From: Mongoliitalea lutea
Lineage (GTDB): Bacteria; Bacteroidota; Bacteroidia; Cytophagales; Cyclobacteriaceae
Reading direction: 5' to 3'
Length of the DNA stretch: 64,000 nucleotides
NCBI RefSeq assembly: GCF_014652135.1
Contig: NZ_BMYF01000010.1
Span: 1-64,000, forward strand
Shown: positions 32,537 to 41,464 of the stretch, piece after piece
How positions within the stretch are numbered: the first letter of the stretch is position 1
How the letters are laid out: every line of letters begins with the position of its first letter
Notes under the pieces: model-generated
Databases searched by the model: none
The model's input: only the letters and a program-made list of their open reading frames with translations
What the model was told of the DNA's origin: nothing
Made by a program: the position numbers and the translations under genes

Positions 32537-32544
32537 TATATTTG
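32537..32544 (+). promoter_or_regulatory. Bacteroidota -7 promoter box (TATATTTG) of the S24 regulator gene
   Basis: TATATTTG matches the TAnnTTTG -7 element. It implies a transcript start near 32550, downstream of the first ATG-type start in the frame (32542), so translation must begin at 32563 or 32584. A clear -33 TTTG at the usual distance is not obvious. Confidence 0.5.
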
Positions 32545-32583
32545 AAAGGTGTATGTGCACGCATGACAGCAATTGACGGAAAA

Positions 32584-33279
32584 ATGTATCTGAACGCGAA
32601 TATTAAATTTCTACGCAAGCAAAAGGGCCTGACGCAAGAGACGCTCGCCCATGCCTTGGGGATTAGTCGGTCTAAGTTGGCAGGTTATGAACTCAATATT
32701 TCCCCTCCTTTGGAGAAGCTGCTGGAGTTTGCCGATTATTTTGGGGTATCGGTGGATATTTTATTGAGAAAAGAGTTGGCTTCTCTTTCGGAGTACAAGC
32801 TAAGACAGGTATTGGAGACGGATCAGTTTCTTCGGGGTCGCAATCTCCGGATTCTGAGCACGACGGTGGACCAAGATGGGAGAGAGTTGATCGAGGTGGT
32901 TTCCCAAAAAGCCAAGGCCTCTTACTTGGCAGGGTTTTCGGATCCGGATTTTATTGAGGAATTGCCACGTTTTTCCTTGCCTTTTCTGCCGCAGGACAAG
33001 AAGCACCGGGTTTTTCAGGTAGATGGGGATTCCATGTTGCCCATTCCTGATGGAGCTTGGCTTGTCTGTGAGTATGTGGACGATTGGTTGGCTATCAAGG
33101 ATGGGGAAAAATACGTGATCGTCACCGAGCAGGACGGTGTCACCTTCAAACTCGCTTACAATCAGATCAAGGAAAAAGAGCGGCTATTGCTTTGTTCCTC
33201 CAATCCTATTTATAAGCCCTTTTATGTGGCAATAGCGGATGTGCGAGAAGTGTGGAAGTTTCGGTTGATGATGGTGTAG
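32584..33279 (+). CDS. XRE-type repressor with S24 (LexA-like) peptidase domain
   Basis: From the ATG at 32584 the protein is 231 aa. An N-terminal XRE helix-turn-helix (NIKFLRKQKGLTQETLAHAL, then GISRSKLAGYE) is followed by a linker with an Ala-Gly bond in SYLAGF, which fits a self-cleavage site. The C-terminal S24 domain has the nucleophile in VDGDSMLP and the general-base Lys in VTFKLAYN. Such proteins repress until DNA damage triggers autoproteolysis. Divergent placement beside dinB supports that role here. The longer starts at 32542 and 32563 are less likely or uncertain because of the promoter position. Confidence 0.86.
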   Translation: MYLNANIKFLRKQKGLTQETLAHALGISRSKLAGYELNISPPLEKLLEFADYFGVSVDILLRKELASLSEYKLRQVLETDQFLRGRNLRILSTTVDQDGRELIEVVSQKAKASYLAGFSDPDFIEELPRFSLPFLPQDKKHRVFQVDGDSMLPIPDGAWLVCEYVDDWLAIKDGEKYVIVTEQDGVTFKLAYNQIKEKERLLLCSSNPIYKPFYVAIADVREVWKFRLMMV

Positions 33280-33325
33280 GGAGGGAGACACGAGATGCTA
33301 GACACAAGACATAAGACAAATTTGT

Positions 33326-33527
33326 CCTGGAGAGACGATTTTAGTCTAATTGAAATAAGATAGAAATAAATGGAAATAAGGTAGAAATAATTGGGAATGG
33401 ATATTGGGCATTTGGATGGAGAGGTTTGGGGGGTGGTGCAGAAATGAATTGAAATAATGTCCAGGTAAATTTGAAATAGCTTAGGGCATCCATAGGGCCG
33501 CTAGGCCTGTGGTCTTCGTAGAAAACA
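33326..33527. repeat. Dispersed repeat family 2, copy 1
   Basis: It shares AGAGACGATTTTAGTC, an AAATAAGG-rich stretch, GGATGGAGAGGTTTGGGG and GCTAGGCCTGTGGTCTTCGTAG with copies at 34236 and 36176. The last phrase also resembles the GGCCGTAGGCCTGTGGTCTT part of the hairpin repeats at the left end. It has no open frame. Confidence 0.8.
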
Positions 33528-33657
33528 AATGTCTCATCTCAGCAAGAGGGCCTTTAGGCCTGAGGTCTTGGAGTGTGTCCCCATGGATGTTTTTTTGCGA
33601 GGATGGATATCGGTAAAGAGGATCCTGTAGAAAATATGGTTAGGTTTTATTTGCTGA

Positions 33658-34134
33658 GTGTTGAGAGTTAATGTTATTGTAATTGGGTTAGTAATTTCTA
33701 TTTTTTCAAGTTGTAAAAAAATAGAAACCAATTACTTTGAGGAGCTTTTGGAGCTTGCTGAACTAAATGTTGAAAAATTAATAGTAGTTCCATTTGACTC
33801 TTCTTGTTCGGCTTGTTATCAAAATCTATTGACGTCAATACAAATTGATTCTCTTGATCTTACTGATAAAGGTTTAGCTTTAATTATCACAGGTGATGAT
33901 AAGTGGGAACGAAATCGACATCAGAAAGTATTGGCTTCAAAGAATATACCGAATATATTTATTGAACCACAAAAATATTACAATTGGTCCTTCGTGAAGG
34001 ATAATTTAAGCGAGTTATCTATTTTGTTGATTGATGGTAGTCAAGATGCAGATATCCGAATAGAGCCCTTAAAAGCTTCCAGTCAAAAGGATCAGGTCAT
34101 TCAAATTAGCTCTTTTTTTGGGTTTATTGAGTAA
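33658..34134 (+). CDS. Small CxxC lipoprotein related to 29819..30289
   Basis: The start is GTG at 33658 (or TTG three bases later). The product is 158 aa with a lipoprotein signal (VIGLVISIFSSCKK, Cys19) and a thioredoxin-like pattern: strand, VVPFDSSCSACYQNLL with C50 and C53, then alternating strand and helix (GLALIITGDDKW). It resembles the product of 29819..30289 in length and motif position, suggesting a duplicated or co-functioning family. It stands alone between two copies of repeat family 2. Function unknown. Confidence 0.62.
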   Translation: MLRVNVIVIGLVISIFSSCKKIETNYFEELLELAELNVEKLIVVPFDSSCSACYQNLLTSIQIDSLDLTDKGLALIITGDDKWERNRHQKVLASKNIPNIFIEPQKYYNWSFVKDNLSELSILLIDGSQDADIRIEPLKASSQKDQVIQISSFFGFIE

Positions 34135-34235
34135 CAGCACTTCAATAACCATATTACTGTAAATGTAAAGTAGGTAATGCAAATCAAGAGACAAGAAACA
34201 AGAATCAAGTATTTTCAGGACGAGACAGTTTGTCG

Positions 34236-34565
34236 TTGAGAGACGATTTTAGTCGAATTGAAATAATTGGAAATAAGGTGGAAATAAAGTTGAAATAATT
34301 GGGATTAGCTATGGGACATTTGGATGGAGAGATTTGGGGGTATAGTGTGGAGGTAATGTTGAAATAATGTCCAGATAAATTGGAAATAGCTCCAGTATCC
34401 ATAGGACCGCTAGGCCTGTGGTCTTCGTAGAAAACAATGGGATTGTGAAAAATAAAAAATCTGTGAAAATCTGCGAAATCTGTGGACCATCCTTTTGCGG
34501 ACCTTGACGCTCGATCGTTGCCGGCGTGGCGTGAACCATAGAAGGGAATTGGGTTAAAATGTCGA
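34236..34565. repeat. Dispersed repeat family 2, copy 2 (extended)
   Basis: It has the same core as 33326..33527 plus ~130 further bases (AAATCTGCGAAATCTGTGG, CCATCCTTTTGCGGAC, GGGTTAAAATGTCGA) shared with 36176..36505. Together these form direct repeats on either side of the ATPase gene at 34748..35917. Confidence 0.82.
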
Positions 34566-34710
34566 TTAAAACCCACAAAACAGTATATCTGACTTGTTTC
34601 TGGAATTAGCACCCCTAATCCACATTTCAACACTTAACCATTAACATTTTGCAACCACCTCCGCAGGTTCACAACGACTATCGAATCATTCCACATTCCC
34701 AATTCCATAC
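34559..34710 (-). repeat. Inverted partial copy of the 21.7 kb tandem repeat
   Basis: On the minus strand it reads GAATCATTCC-type sequence in reverse, GTTAATGGTTAAGTGTTG and GGTGCTAATTCCAG, then GTGGGTTTTAATCGAC. This matches the units at 21711..22515 over about 140 bases in opposite orientation. Confidence 0.75.
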
Positions 34711-34747
34711 TGGTCAATGACTCCACTCAGCCATCGATTACTTTCAA

Positions 34748-35917
34748 TTACTCTAGAAGTCCATCGATCATGAGGTTTTTCCAGCTTGAGACCTTTATTC
34801 CATTACTTCTGTTTTGGTCCATTTGACCTCCGTAAAGGACGATTCCATTGGTGGCTCCACTCAGTTCCATCCAATAACTAAGATTTTTGAAATATTCACT
34901 GGTGACTGTTTTTCCGGATTTAATTTCAACTGGTAAAAGGTTTAATCCCTCATCAACGATGATGTCAATCTCTCTTCCTGTTTTATCTCGCCAATAAAAC
35001 AGGTTAACTTCCTTGCCTGCATTGGTTCTTTTTTTCACTAATTCAGAAACAATGAAGGTCTCAAAGATACTTCCCCTTAATGGGTGAATGGATAACTGAT
35101 CTTCCTTTAAAACCCCAAGTAAGGAACAAACCAATCCAGTGTCATAAAAATACACCTTGGGCCTTTTGGTAATTGTTTTGTTGAAATTTCTATAGTGTGG
35201 TCTGATCAGAAATACAATAAAACTACTTTCGAGGATCCCGATCCAGGACTGTATTGTTTTTGTATCCACTCCTACTTCAACAGCTAATGAAGTCATGTTT
35301 AATTCCTGCCCGGTCCTTCCTGCAAGTATTCGGATGAATCGCTCAAATACAATCAGGTCTGTTACATTTTTGATTTGTCTGACATCACGCTCAACATAGG
35401 TTCTGAGGTAGTTTGGGAACCAATCAGTTGGTGGAATTCCACGGTCATGTACAGGAGGATAAAAGCCGGTAAACTGAATTTTATCCTCAATCAATTCATT
35501 CTGTGGGTCCGACCCATAAAGTTCACTCAAGCTGAAAGGAAGTAATTGCAAATAGGCAACTCTCCCGGCAAGGCTTTGACTGATAGTTTGTTGCAATAAA
35601 AAATTATTGGAGCCGGTTAATATGAATTGACCAGATTCATCACTTTTATCAATGATTCCCTGCAAATAGGAGAACAGGTCTGGAGTTCGTTGGACTTCGT
35701 CTAAAACGGCTCCTTGAGGGTAGTTGCCCAAGAAGCCTCTCGGATCTTGCAGTGCATAATTTCGAGTATCAGGATCTTCCAAAGAAACATATGGCTTTTT
35801 AGGGAATAGGGATTTGACCAACGTTGTTTTTCCAGATTGTCTTGGTCCAATTACAGCAACAGCTTTAAACATGGAAGCTAGTTGCACTAGTTTAGAGGAA
35901 GCGGTTCGTTCAATCAT
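34748..35917 (-). CDS. AAA ATPase with DUF4143 C-terminal domain
   Basis: This 389-aa protein has Walker A in VIGPRQSGKTTLVKSLF, Walker B in GAVLDEVQRTPDLF and sensor-like ILTGSNNFLL in the N-terminal ATPase. A winged-helix-like middle part follows, and the C-terminal DUF4143 domain carries the restriction-endonuclease-like core (REIDIIV, then LLPVEIKSGKT). Such proteins are widespread and laterally mobile, with unproven roles possibly in defence or DNA metabolism. Here it lies alone between ~330 bp direct repeats, which supports acquisition as a cassette. The gene is full length. Confidence 0.88.
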   Translation of the reverse strand: MIERTASSKLVQLASMFKAVAVIGPRQSGKTTLVKSLFPKKPYVSLEDPDTRNYALQDPRGFLGNYPQGAVLDEVQRTPDLFSYLQGIIDKSDESGQFILTGSNNFLLQQTISQSLAGRVAYLQLLPFSLSELYGSDPQNELIEDKIQFTGFYPPVHDRGIPPTDWFPNYLRTYVERDVRQIKNVTDLIVFERFIRILAGRTGQELNMTSLAVEVGVDTKTIQSWIGILESSFIVFLIRPHYRNFNKTITKRPKVYFYDTGLVCSLLGVLKEDQLSIHPLRGSIFETFIVSELVKKRTNAGKEVNLFYWRDKTGREIDIIVDEGLNLLPVEIKSGKTVTSEYFKNLSYWMELSGATNGIVLYGGQMDQNRSNGIKVSSWKNLMIDGLLE

Positions 35918-36175
35918 AGGATAAAAATACGGAAAAATATGGAATCTGATTCCATATTTTTCTAATTTTTATCTTAATGATAGTTCGAGACTTCAAGATG
36001 TAGTTCCTGATTTTACTGGAATTTGGTTGAATGGAAAGCCTCGGAAGTGAGTTAGAAATTAGAAATAAAGGATGAAGGAGGACAGAGCGTTAAGAAAAGC
36101 TATTTTGATAACTTTTTAACGAGGAGCTAGGTTGGAGGGTAGGAAGAAAAGGAGAAAGAATCAAGACAATTTTGT

Positions 36176-36505
36176 CTTGGAGAGATGATTTTAGTCTAAT
36201 TGAAATAAGTGGAAATAAATGGAAATAAGGTAGAAATAAAGTTGAAATAATTGGGATTAGCTATCCATTTGGATGGAGAGGTTTGGGGGGTGGGGCAGAA
36301 ATGAAATAATGTTCAAATAAATTAGAAATAGCTCCGGTATCCATAGGACCGCTAGGCCTGAGGTCTTCGTAGAAAACAGTGGGATTGTGCAAAATAAAAA
36401 TCTGTGAAAATCTGCGAAATCTGTGGACCATCCTTTTGCGGACTTGGCGCTCGATTGTTGCCGGCGTGGTGTGAACCATGGCGGGGAATTGGGTTAAAAT
36501 GTCGA
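36176..36505. repeat. Dispersed repeat family 2, copy 3 (extended)
   Basis: It is in direct orientation with 34236..34565 and includes the same extension. The following 36506..36854 holds further repeat-like text (CATTCCAAATTCTTCATTCC and similar) and no gene. The preceding 35918..36175 also shows no gene. Confidence 0.82.
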
Positions 36506-36854
36506 ATGTGAAGGTCTTGGGGGACGTTTCAATGGATGTCTTTCAGTGCTAGGGACGTCCCTAGTTTTGCGGCTTTGCGCCTTGGCGTGAACTCTTCATC
36601 ATTCCAAATTCTTCATTCCACATTCCTAATTCCAAACTACTCACTGGCTTCGACTCCGCTGACTTCGACTCCGCTCAGCCACCCACTAATCACCTAATCT
36701 ACTAATAACTAATCACCTCATCCACTATTCACTAATATTAACACCTAATCATAGACAAAAATGCCAGAAATCCGTTATACCTTTGACAACTCTCCCGAGT
36801 TAAGTTGATTGGCATACTGAATACGCATACTACACCCTTTAAACAAGTGCGAAG

Positions 36855-37340
36855 ATGAAAGATTATGCAGTGATGGAAACGCCATTGGGGAATGTCAGGG
36901 CTGAGGTCTGGGATGGATACTTGGTTCGCTTACAGTTTACAGAGGAACCTGCTACTGACAAATTTTTAGATGGCGTCTTAATGGATGTAAGAATACAGTT
37001 AGGATTATATTTCCAAGGAAAACAAGAGACTTTTGATGTTCCTGTTGCCTTGGGCGGTACCGATTTCCAACATGAAGTTTGGAAATTGATCAACACGATT
37101 CCTTTCGGGAAGACCACTACCTATGAAGATATTGCCAAACGTATGGGTAAGCCCCAAGCAGTCAGGGCAGTTGGTACGGCTGTTGGTGCTAATCCAATTT
37201 TAATCATGATGCCATGCCACCGCATTGTTGGTAAATCTGGACAATTAACCGGATATGCAGGAGGAATCTGGAGAAAGGAAAAATTATTGGAATTGGAAAG
37301 GAAGGAAAAAGTGGGGGTTCAGGTGGTTCTAAATTATTAG
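36855..37340 (+). CDS. ogt: Methylated-DNA--protein-cysteine methyltransferase
   Basis: This 161-aa suicide repair protein removes alkyl groups from O6 of guanine. The active-site motif is IMMPCHRIVGKSG. The preceding DNA-binding helix-turn-helix is TTTYEDIAKRMGKPQAVRAVG with the arginine finger, and the C-terminal TGYAGGIWRKEKLLELE is typical. The short N-terminal domain is present. It lies alone on the plus strand, followed by a strong bidirectional terminator. Confidence 0.94.
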   Translation: MKDYAVMETPLGNVRAEVWDGYLVRLQFTEEPATDKFLDGVLMDVRIQLGLYFQGKQETFDVPVALGGTDFQHEVWKLINTIPFGKTTTYEDIAKRMGKPQAVRAVGTAVGANPILIMMPCHRIVGKSGQLTGYAGGIWRKEKLLELERKEKVGVQVVLNY

Positions 37341-37404
37341 ACGATATTTAGATATTGGATATTTGGATATTGATTTCTCCCTGAAAAGTTAAATTCGATT
37401 TTAA

Positions 37405-37460
37405 AAAGTAACGAACCCTTATTCGAAGTATGTGAAAAGCCTTCGGAAGGGTCGTTACTT
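37405..37460. terminator. Bidirectional terminator between ogt and the phosphatase gene
   Basis: AAGTAACGAACCCTT pairs with AAGGGTCGTTACTT around a ~24-base loop. T-rich runs on both strands follow the stem (TTTATTTTTTG to the right, TTTTTAAAAT on the minus strand). It separates two convergent genes. Confidence 0.75.
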
Positions 37461-37472
37461 TATTTTTTGTCC

Positions 37473-39098
37473 TTATTTCGTAAAGATTTCTTGAATGGGG
37501 TTGCCATCCGAGCCGTTTGGAAGTCGGATGTTCAATAGCATGGATAGGGTAGGAGTAATGTCTGTAATACTGGCGTAGCGGGTACTTTCACCTTGAGGAA
37601 TGTTCCAGCCCATAAATGCAATGGGTACATGGGTGTCATAGGTGTAACCTGTACCATGAGTAGTTCCTTTCCACGAACTGCTTAGCCAAGCTGGCTCTAG
37701 AATCAATAACAAATCCCCCGAAGCTTTGTGATTGTAACCCATCTGCAACAAGGCTTTTCTTCCGTGGATGTACTCTTCTTTTCTTAAATCTGTAGCGGTA
37801 TAAACTTCTTTAACACCTTCGAAGCGTAGTAGGAAAGAAGCTAGTTCCCGTTGGATGGTTTCTATAGATATCCCTCGTTCTGCTGCCAATTTATCATTTA
37901 AGAATACCTGTTCATTCGAAAAATTGAGGATCCAGTCACCTTCTCCAAACTTTTCGGAGGTAAAACCTTTCATCTGCGTCAGAATAAATCGGGTATTGAA
38001 ATTGCCAGCCGGGACTCGCTCACTTTTCATATACTCAACAATATCCGCAACGGCATGATCTGCTGTAAGAAATATGAGGTAATTGCCTTGACCGTAAGTA
38101 GCGTCCAAATAGGTGAAAAACTTCTCTAAATCCCTGTCCAGCCTAAGGTAATTGTCTTCCAATTCTACAGAACTAGGTCCAAACCTGTGCCCGATATAGT
38201 CTGGAGATGAAAAGGAAACTGCTAAGAAATCTGTTTCTCCTCTTTTGCCTAACTGCTCCCCTTCAATGGCTGCGTATGCCATATCTAATGTCAATGTATT
38301 TCCAAAAGGAGTTGTTGAAATCAGCCCGTATTCACCATTATTTTCCATCAAACTTTTCAAATCATAAGGAAAAGCAGGCTTATCCATGCCAATAAATGGG
38401 CCTTCAAAATCATTGTCATCCGCAATGCTCTGAACGTAAGTTTCTAAAGGGAAAAGTGGTTCCCATGCTTGGGAAAGATATTTTTCAGCCAATTTTCGTT
38501 CATTGAACTGCTGTACCCAAGTTGGGAGGGTTTCATAGTAATAATCGGAGGTCATAAACTCCCCAGTTTTGCTATCAAACCAATAGGCATCGCCCAAGTG
38601 TCCAGCAGGTAAGGCAGCACCCCGATCTTTGATGGCAATGCCTACTACCTTAGATCGCTTATTGGTGGCGAATCGGAGTTCGTCCGTGATCGTGGTGGTC
38701 AATAGATTTCTTGGGGAAATTTTTCCATTGGATGCCGAGCCACCTACAGCATTCACAGTGCTATCAGAAGCACAGTAGATGGTTCTTCCTAAATTTTTCA
38801 CATACCAATCGTTGGCGATGATTCCATGAGTGGCAGGGGTAGTTCCTGTGTAAACGGAGGCATGGCCAGGACCTGTATAGGTAGGGATGTAGTTATAATG
38901 TGCATTTTTCATCATAAAACCCTCCCGCATCAGGCGTTTGAATCCCCCGTCGGTGTAACGCTCTTCAAATTTGTAGAAGTATTCCTGACGCATCTGATCG
39001 ACTACTAAACCAATGATGATAGCCGGTTTTTCTGCCTCTTGTGCTTGCCCCAACCACGAATAAAGGGCAAATGATATACTCAGAATAATTTTTTTCAT
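37473..39098 (-). CDS. PafA-type alkaline phosphatase
   Basis: This 541-aa protein has a signal peptide (ALYSWLGQAQ end). Alkaline phosphatase superfamily features are GLVVDQMRQEYFYKF (first metal Asp), the threonine nucleophile in YTGPGHASVYTGTTPATHG, the PafA-type IKDRGAALPAGH with the Lys/Arg pair that binds phosphate, SSPDYIGHRFG and LTADHAVAD, and a final metal His in HGTGYTYDTHVP. It is a periplasmic phosphomonoesterase releasing phosphate. The gene stands alone between a bidirectional terminator and the divergent aminopeptidase gene. Confidence 0.9.
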   Translation of the reverse strand: MKKIILSISFALYSWLGQAQEAEKPAIIIGLVVDQMRQEYFYKFEERYTDGGFKRLMREGFMMKNAHYNYIPTYTGPGHASVYTGTTPATHGIIANDWYVKNLGRTIYCASDSTVNAVGGSASNGKISPRNLLTTTITDELRFATNKRSKVVGIAIKDRGAALPAGHLGDAYWFDSKTGEFMTSDYYYETLPTWVQQFNERKLAEKYLSQAWEPLFPLETYVQSIADDNDFEGPFIGMDKPAFPYDLKSLMENNGEYGLISTTPFGNTLTLDMAYAAIEGEQLGKRGETDFLAVSFSSPDYIGHRFGPSSVELEDNYLRLDRDLEKFFTYLDATYGQGNYLIFLTADHAVADIVEYMKSERVPAGNFNTRFILTQMKGFTSEKFGEGDWILNFSNEQVFLNDKLAAERGISIETIQRELASFLLRFEGVKEVYTATDLRKEEYIHGRKALLQMGYNHKASGDLLLILEPAWLSSSWKGTTHGTGYTYDTHVPIAFMGWNIPQGESTRYASITDITPTLSMLLNIRLPNGSDGNPIQEIFTK

Positions 39099-39202
39099 CG
39101 CATGTTATAGATTATTCACTTGTTTAACCTTCCACAGGTATAGATTCGTTTAGATTTTTTAAAAAGTCATAGTATATTTCAAAACTACAAATTTGAACAC
39201 GA

Positions 39203-40597
39203 ATGAAAAATAAATTTCTTTTGACGGTTTGCCTGCTCATGATGAGTTGGGGTTTTATTGATGCACAATCGTATTTTGCTGACGGCTTGTCTGCTGCTTT
39301 TCATCAAGAAAGAAGAGAAGCGCTCCGGACTTTGATGCCTGCTAATAGTGTGGCGGTATTCTTCAGCAATCCTGTCAAAAACAGGTCCAATGATACAGAG
39401 TTTATGTACCGCCCCAATTCTGATTTTTATTACTTGACAGGCTTTCGCGAGCCCAATGCAGCTTTAGTAGTTTTTAAAGAAGCTCAGCTAATCGATGGTC
39501 AATCGGTCAAGGAAATTATCTACGTGCAGCCCCGTGATCCCCGTAAAGAGCAGTGGGATGGCGAGCGCTTGGGTGTGGATGGTGTAAAGACGAAGTTAGG
39601 TTTTGAAGTGGCATTTACTTATGCAGATTTCATGAAAAAGCCTGCTGTCAACTGGAATGGAATGCAGCAAATCCTTTCGTTCCCCATAGGAGATTTTGAG
39701 GGTGGGTCTTACAATGCTCCGTTGAAAGACATGGTGGCCACATTTAAAGGAATGAATCTCCGTACAGAGGCTCCAAGTTCGCCTAACTTGAATGAGTTGA
39801 TGAATGCTTTGAGGGTGGTGAAAACAGAAGAGGAATTGGTTTTGTTGACCAAGGCCATAGAAATCAGTGGTAAAGGGCACATGGAAGCCATGCGTTCCAT
39901 CAAACCTGGCGTTTCTGAAAGAGCTATTCAAGGTGTTCATGAGTTTGTCCACAAGGCTATGGGGGCAGAGGCAGTTGGCTACAATTCTATTGCTGGAGCA
40001 GGTAACAATGCGACCATTTTGCATTATGTGGATAATTACCAAGTAAACTTGCAGGAAGGCTTACTTTTGATGGATATAGGGGCGGAGTATAGAGGGTATT
40101 CTGGTGATATCACACGTACAGTTCCTGTAAAGGGTGTTTTCTCACCTGAAGAAAAAGCTATCTACGAAATTGTGTTGGAGTCTATGGAGGCTGGCATTGC
40201 TGCCTGCAAGCCAGGTGCGGACATGCGTGATGTACAGCAAGTGTCCAGAAAAGTGATAGATGATGGCTTGGTTCGTCTTGGAATAATCAAAAAAGGAGAG
40301 CGCCATCCGTATTTTCCTCATGGCATTGGGCATCACTTGGGCTTAGATGTGCATGACCGTGGAGGCAATGTAAAATTTGCCCCTGGCATGGTCTTGACTG
40401 TAGAACCTGGAATTTATATTCCTGAAGGCAGCAATACAGATCCAAAATGGTGGAGAATTGGTGTGCGGATCGAAGATAATATTCTTATCACTGAAAATGG
40501 ACATATCAATCTTTCCAATTTCGTTCCAAAGACTGTGGAAGATATCGAAGCGATTATGAAAGAAGAAGGGGTGTTGCAGAAGTTAGCAGTTCAGTGA
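39203..40597 (+). CDS. Secreted Xaa-Pro aminopeptidase (M24 family)
   Basis: This 464-aa protein has a signal peptide ending near FIDAQ, then the N-terminal creatinase-like domain (YRPNSDFYYLTGFREPNA) and the M24B catalytic domain. Metal ligands are visible: the two Asp in LLMDIGAEYRGYSGDITRTV, His in PHGIGHHLGLDVHD, Glu in LTVEPGIYIP, and Glu in VRIEDNILIT. It removes N-terminal residues preceding proline. Export rather than cytoplasmic location is indicated by the signal peptide. No operon partner is seen. Confidence 0.93.
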   Translation: MKNKFLLTVCLLMMSWGFIDAQSYFADGLSAAFHQERREALRTLMPANSVAVFFSNPVKNRSNDTEFMYRPNSDFYYLTGFREPNAALVVFKEAQLIDGQSVKEIIYVQPRDPRKEQWDGERLGVDGVKTKLGFEVAFTYADFMKKPAVNWNGMQQILSFPIGDFEGGSYNAPLKDMVATFKGMNLRTEAPSSPNLNELMNALRVVKTEEELVLLTKAIEISGKGHMEAMRSIKPGVSERAIQGVHEFVHKAMGAEAVGYNSIAGAGNNATILHYVDNYQVNLQEGLLLMDIGAEYRGYSGDITRTVPVKGVFSPEEKAIYEIVLESMEAGIAACKPGADMRDVQQVSRKVIDDGLVRLGIIKKGERHPYFPHGIGHHLGLDVHDRGGNVKFAPGMVLTVEPGIYIPEGSNTDPKWWRIGVRIEDNILITENGHINLSNFVPKTVEDIEAIMKEEGVLQKLAVQ

Positions 40598-41464
40598 ACA
40601 GGGAGGTGATTTAGAATGTAGAATGAGGGATGTAGAATGATAGGGTGTAAGTGAACACTGGGGAAGTTAGGATGAGAAAATAGTTGCGAAGAGGTAAGTA
40701 TTAAGACTCAAGATACGAAGATTCGATAACCTTAGATGTGATTTGACATGTTTTAAAGAAGTTTTTTCTTGCGTACGAATGAGCACAATAGTCTCGTAGA
40801 GACGGTCAACATTTTAGCCGAGGGTTTCAACCCTCGGGTTAAAATTTAGTTGATACCCCCAAAGTCCCATAGGGACGGCCGACATCAATACCTTTAGCCC
40901 GTGTAAATCATGTCTAGTATGAAAAATCAATAGATTCGGATTTTAACCCTGGTCATTGGAAGAGTGGTGTGGAGTTGGAAAGTTAAAAGTTATTGGTCAA
41001 CAGTTTTTTAAAATCTGTGCCTAATCAGTTAAGATCACTTATCTTTTCGAGAGACAATGGTGCACGCAACGTATGCTACGATTAAGCGCAACGATTGCAA
41101 CGGAAAAAGTTGTCCAGAGATTTGCAGAATGTTTTTGTCTCGTCCTGAAACTGCTTCTATTTAGAGGGATAAATCCCAATCTTTACAGTTTTCAAAGATA
41201 TATTCCGGTGATTTGCGTGTTTGCTGACATTCCATGGTAGGTGGTTAAAACCCACATATATGAATTTAGATATACTCCGATTTTCCCATGTTAAAAATAT
41301 AGGGCAATTGATGGAGTCAACAATCTGAATGTAATATGTCTTTTTGGACACAAATTTTCAATCTGAATTTTTCTGCGTTCTCAGTGTATTCTGCGAGTTC
41401 ACTCTTGATTCTTGGCTCTTGCTTCTAGCTTCTAGCTTCTCGCTTCTAAACTCTCGCCTCTCTA
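40598..41464. other. Gene-free repeat-like region
   Basis: No gene is supported in about 870 bases. The region holds a GAGGG-TTTCAA-CCCTC hairpin inside ATTTTAGCC/GGTTAAAAT arms (about 40811-40845), fragments like ATAGGGACGGCCGACATC, and text related to the 15.9 kb region (CGCAACG, GTCCAGAGATTTGCAGAA) near 41060-41150. An open frame at 41157..41351 has no protein-like features. Confidence 0.6.

Noticed and set aside
34205-34633. 142-aa frame and overlapping 89-aa frame in repeat DNA (also 36261..36479)
   Set aside because: They lie wholly in repeat family 2 and recur, with changes, in its other copy. They are chance frames.
41157-41351. 64-aa frame on the minus strand
   Set aside because: It lies in a repeat-like island, with no motif, no neighbour in operon spacing and no duplicate support.
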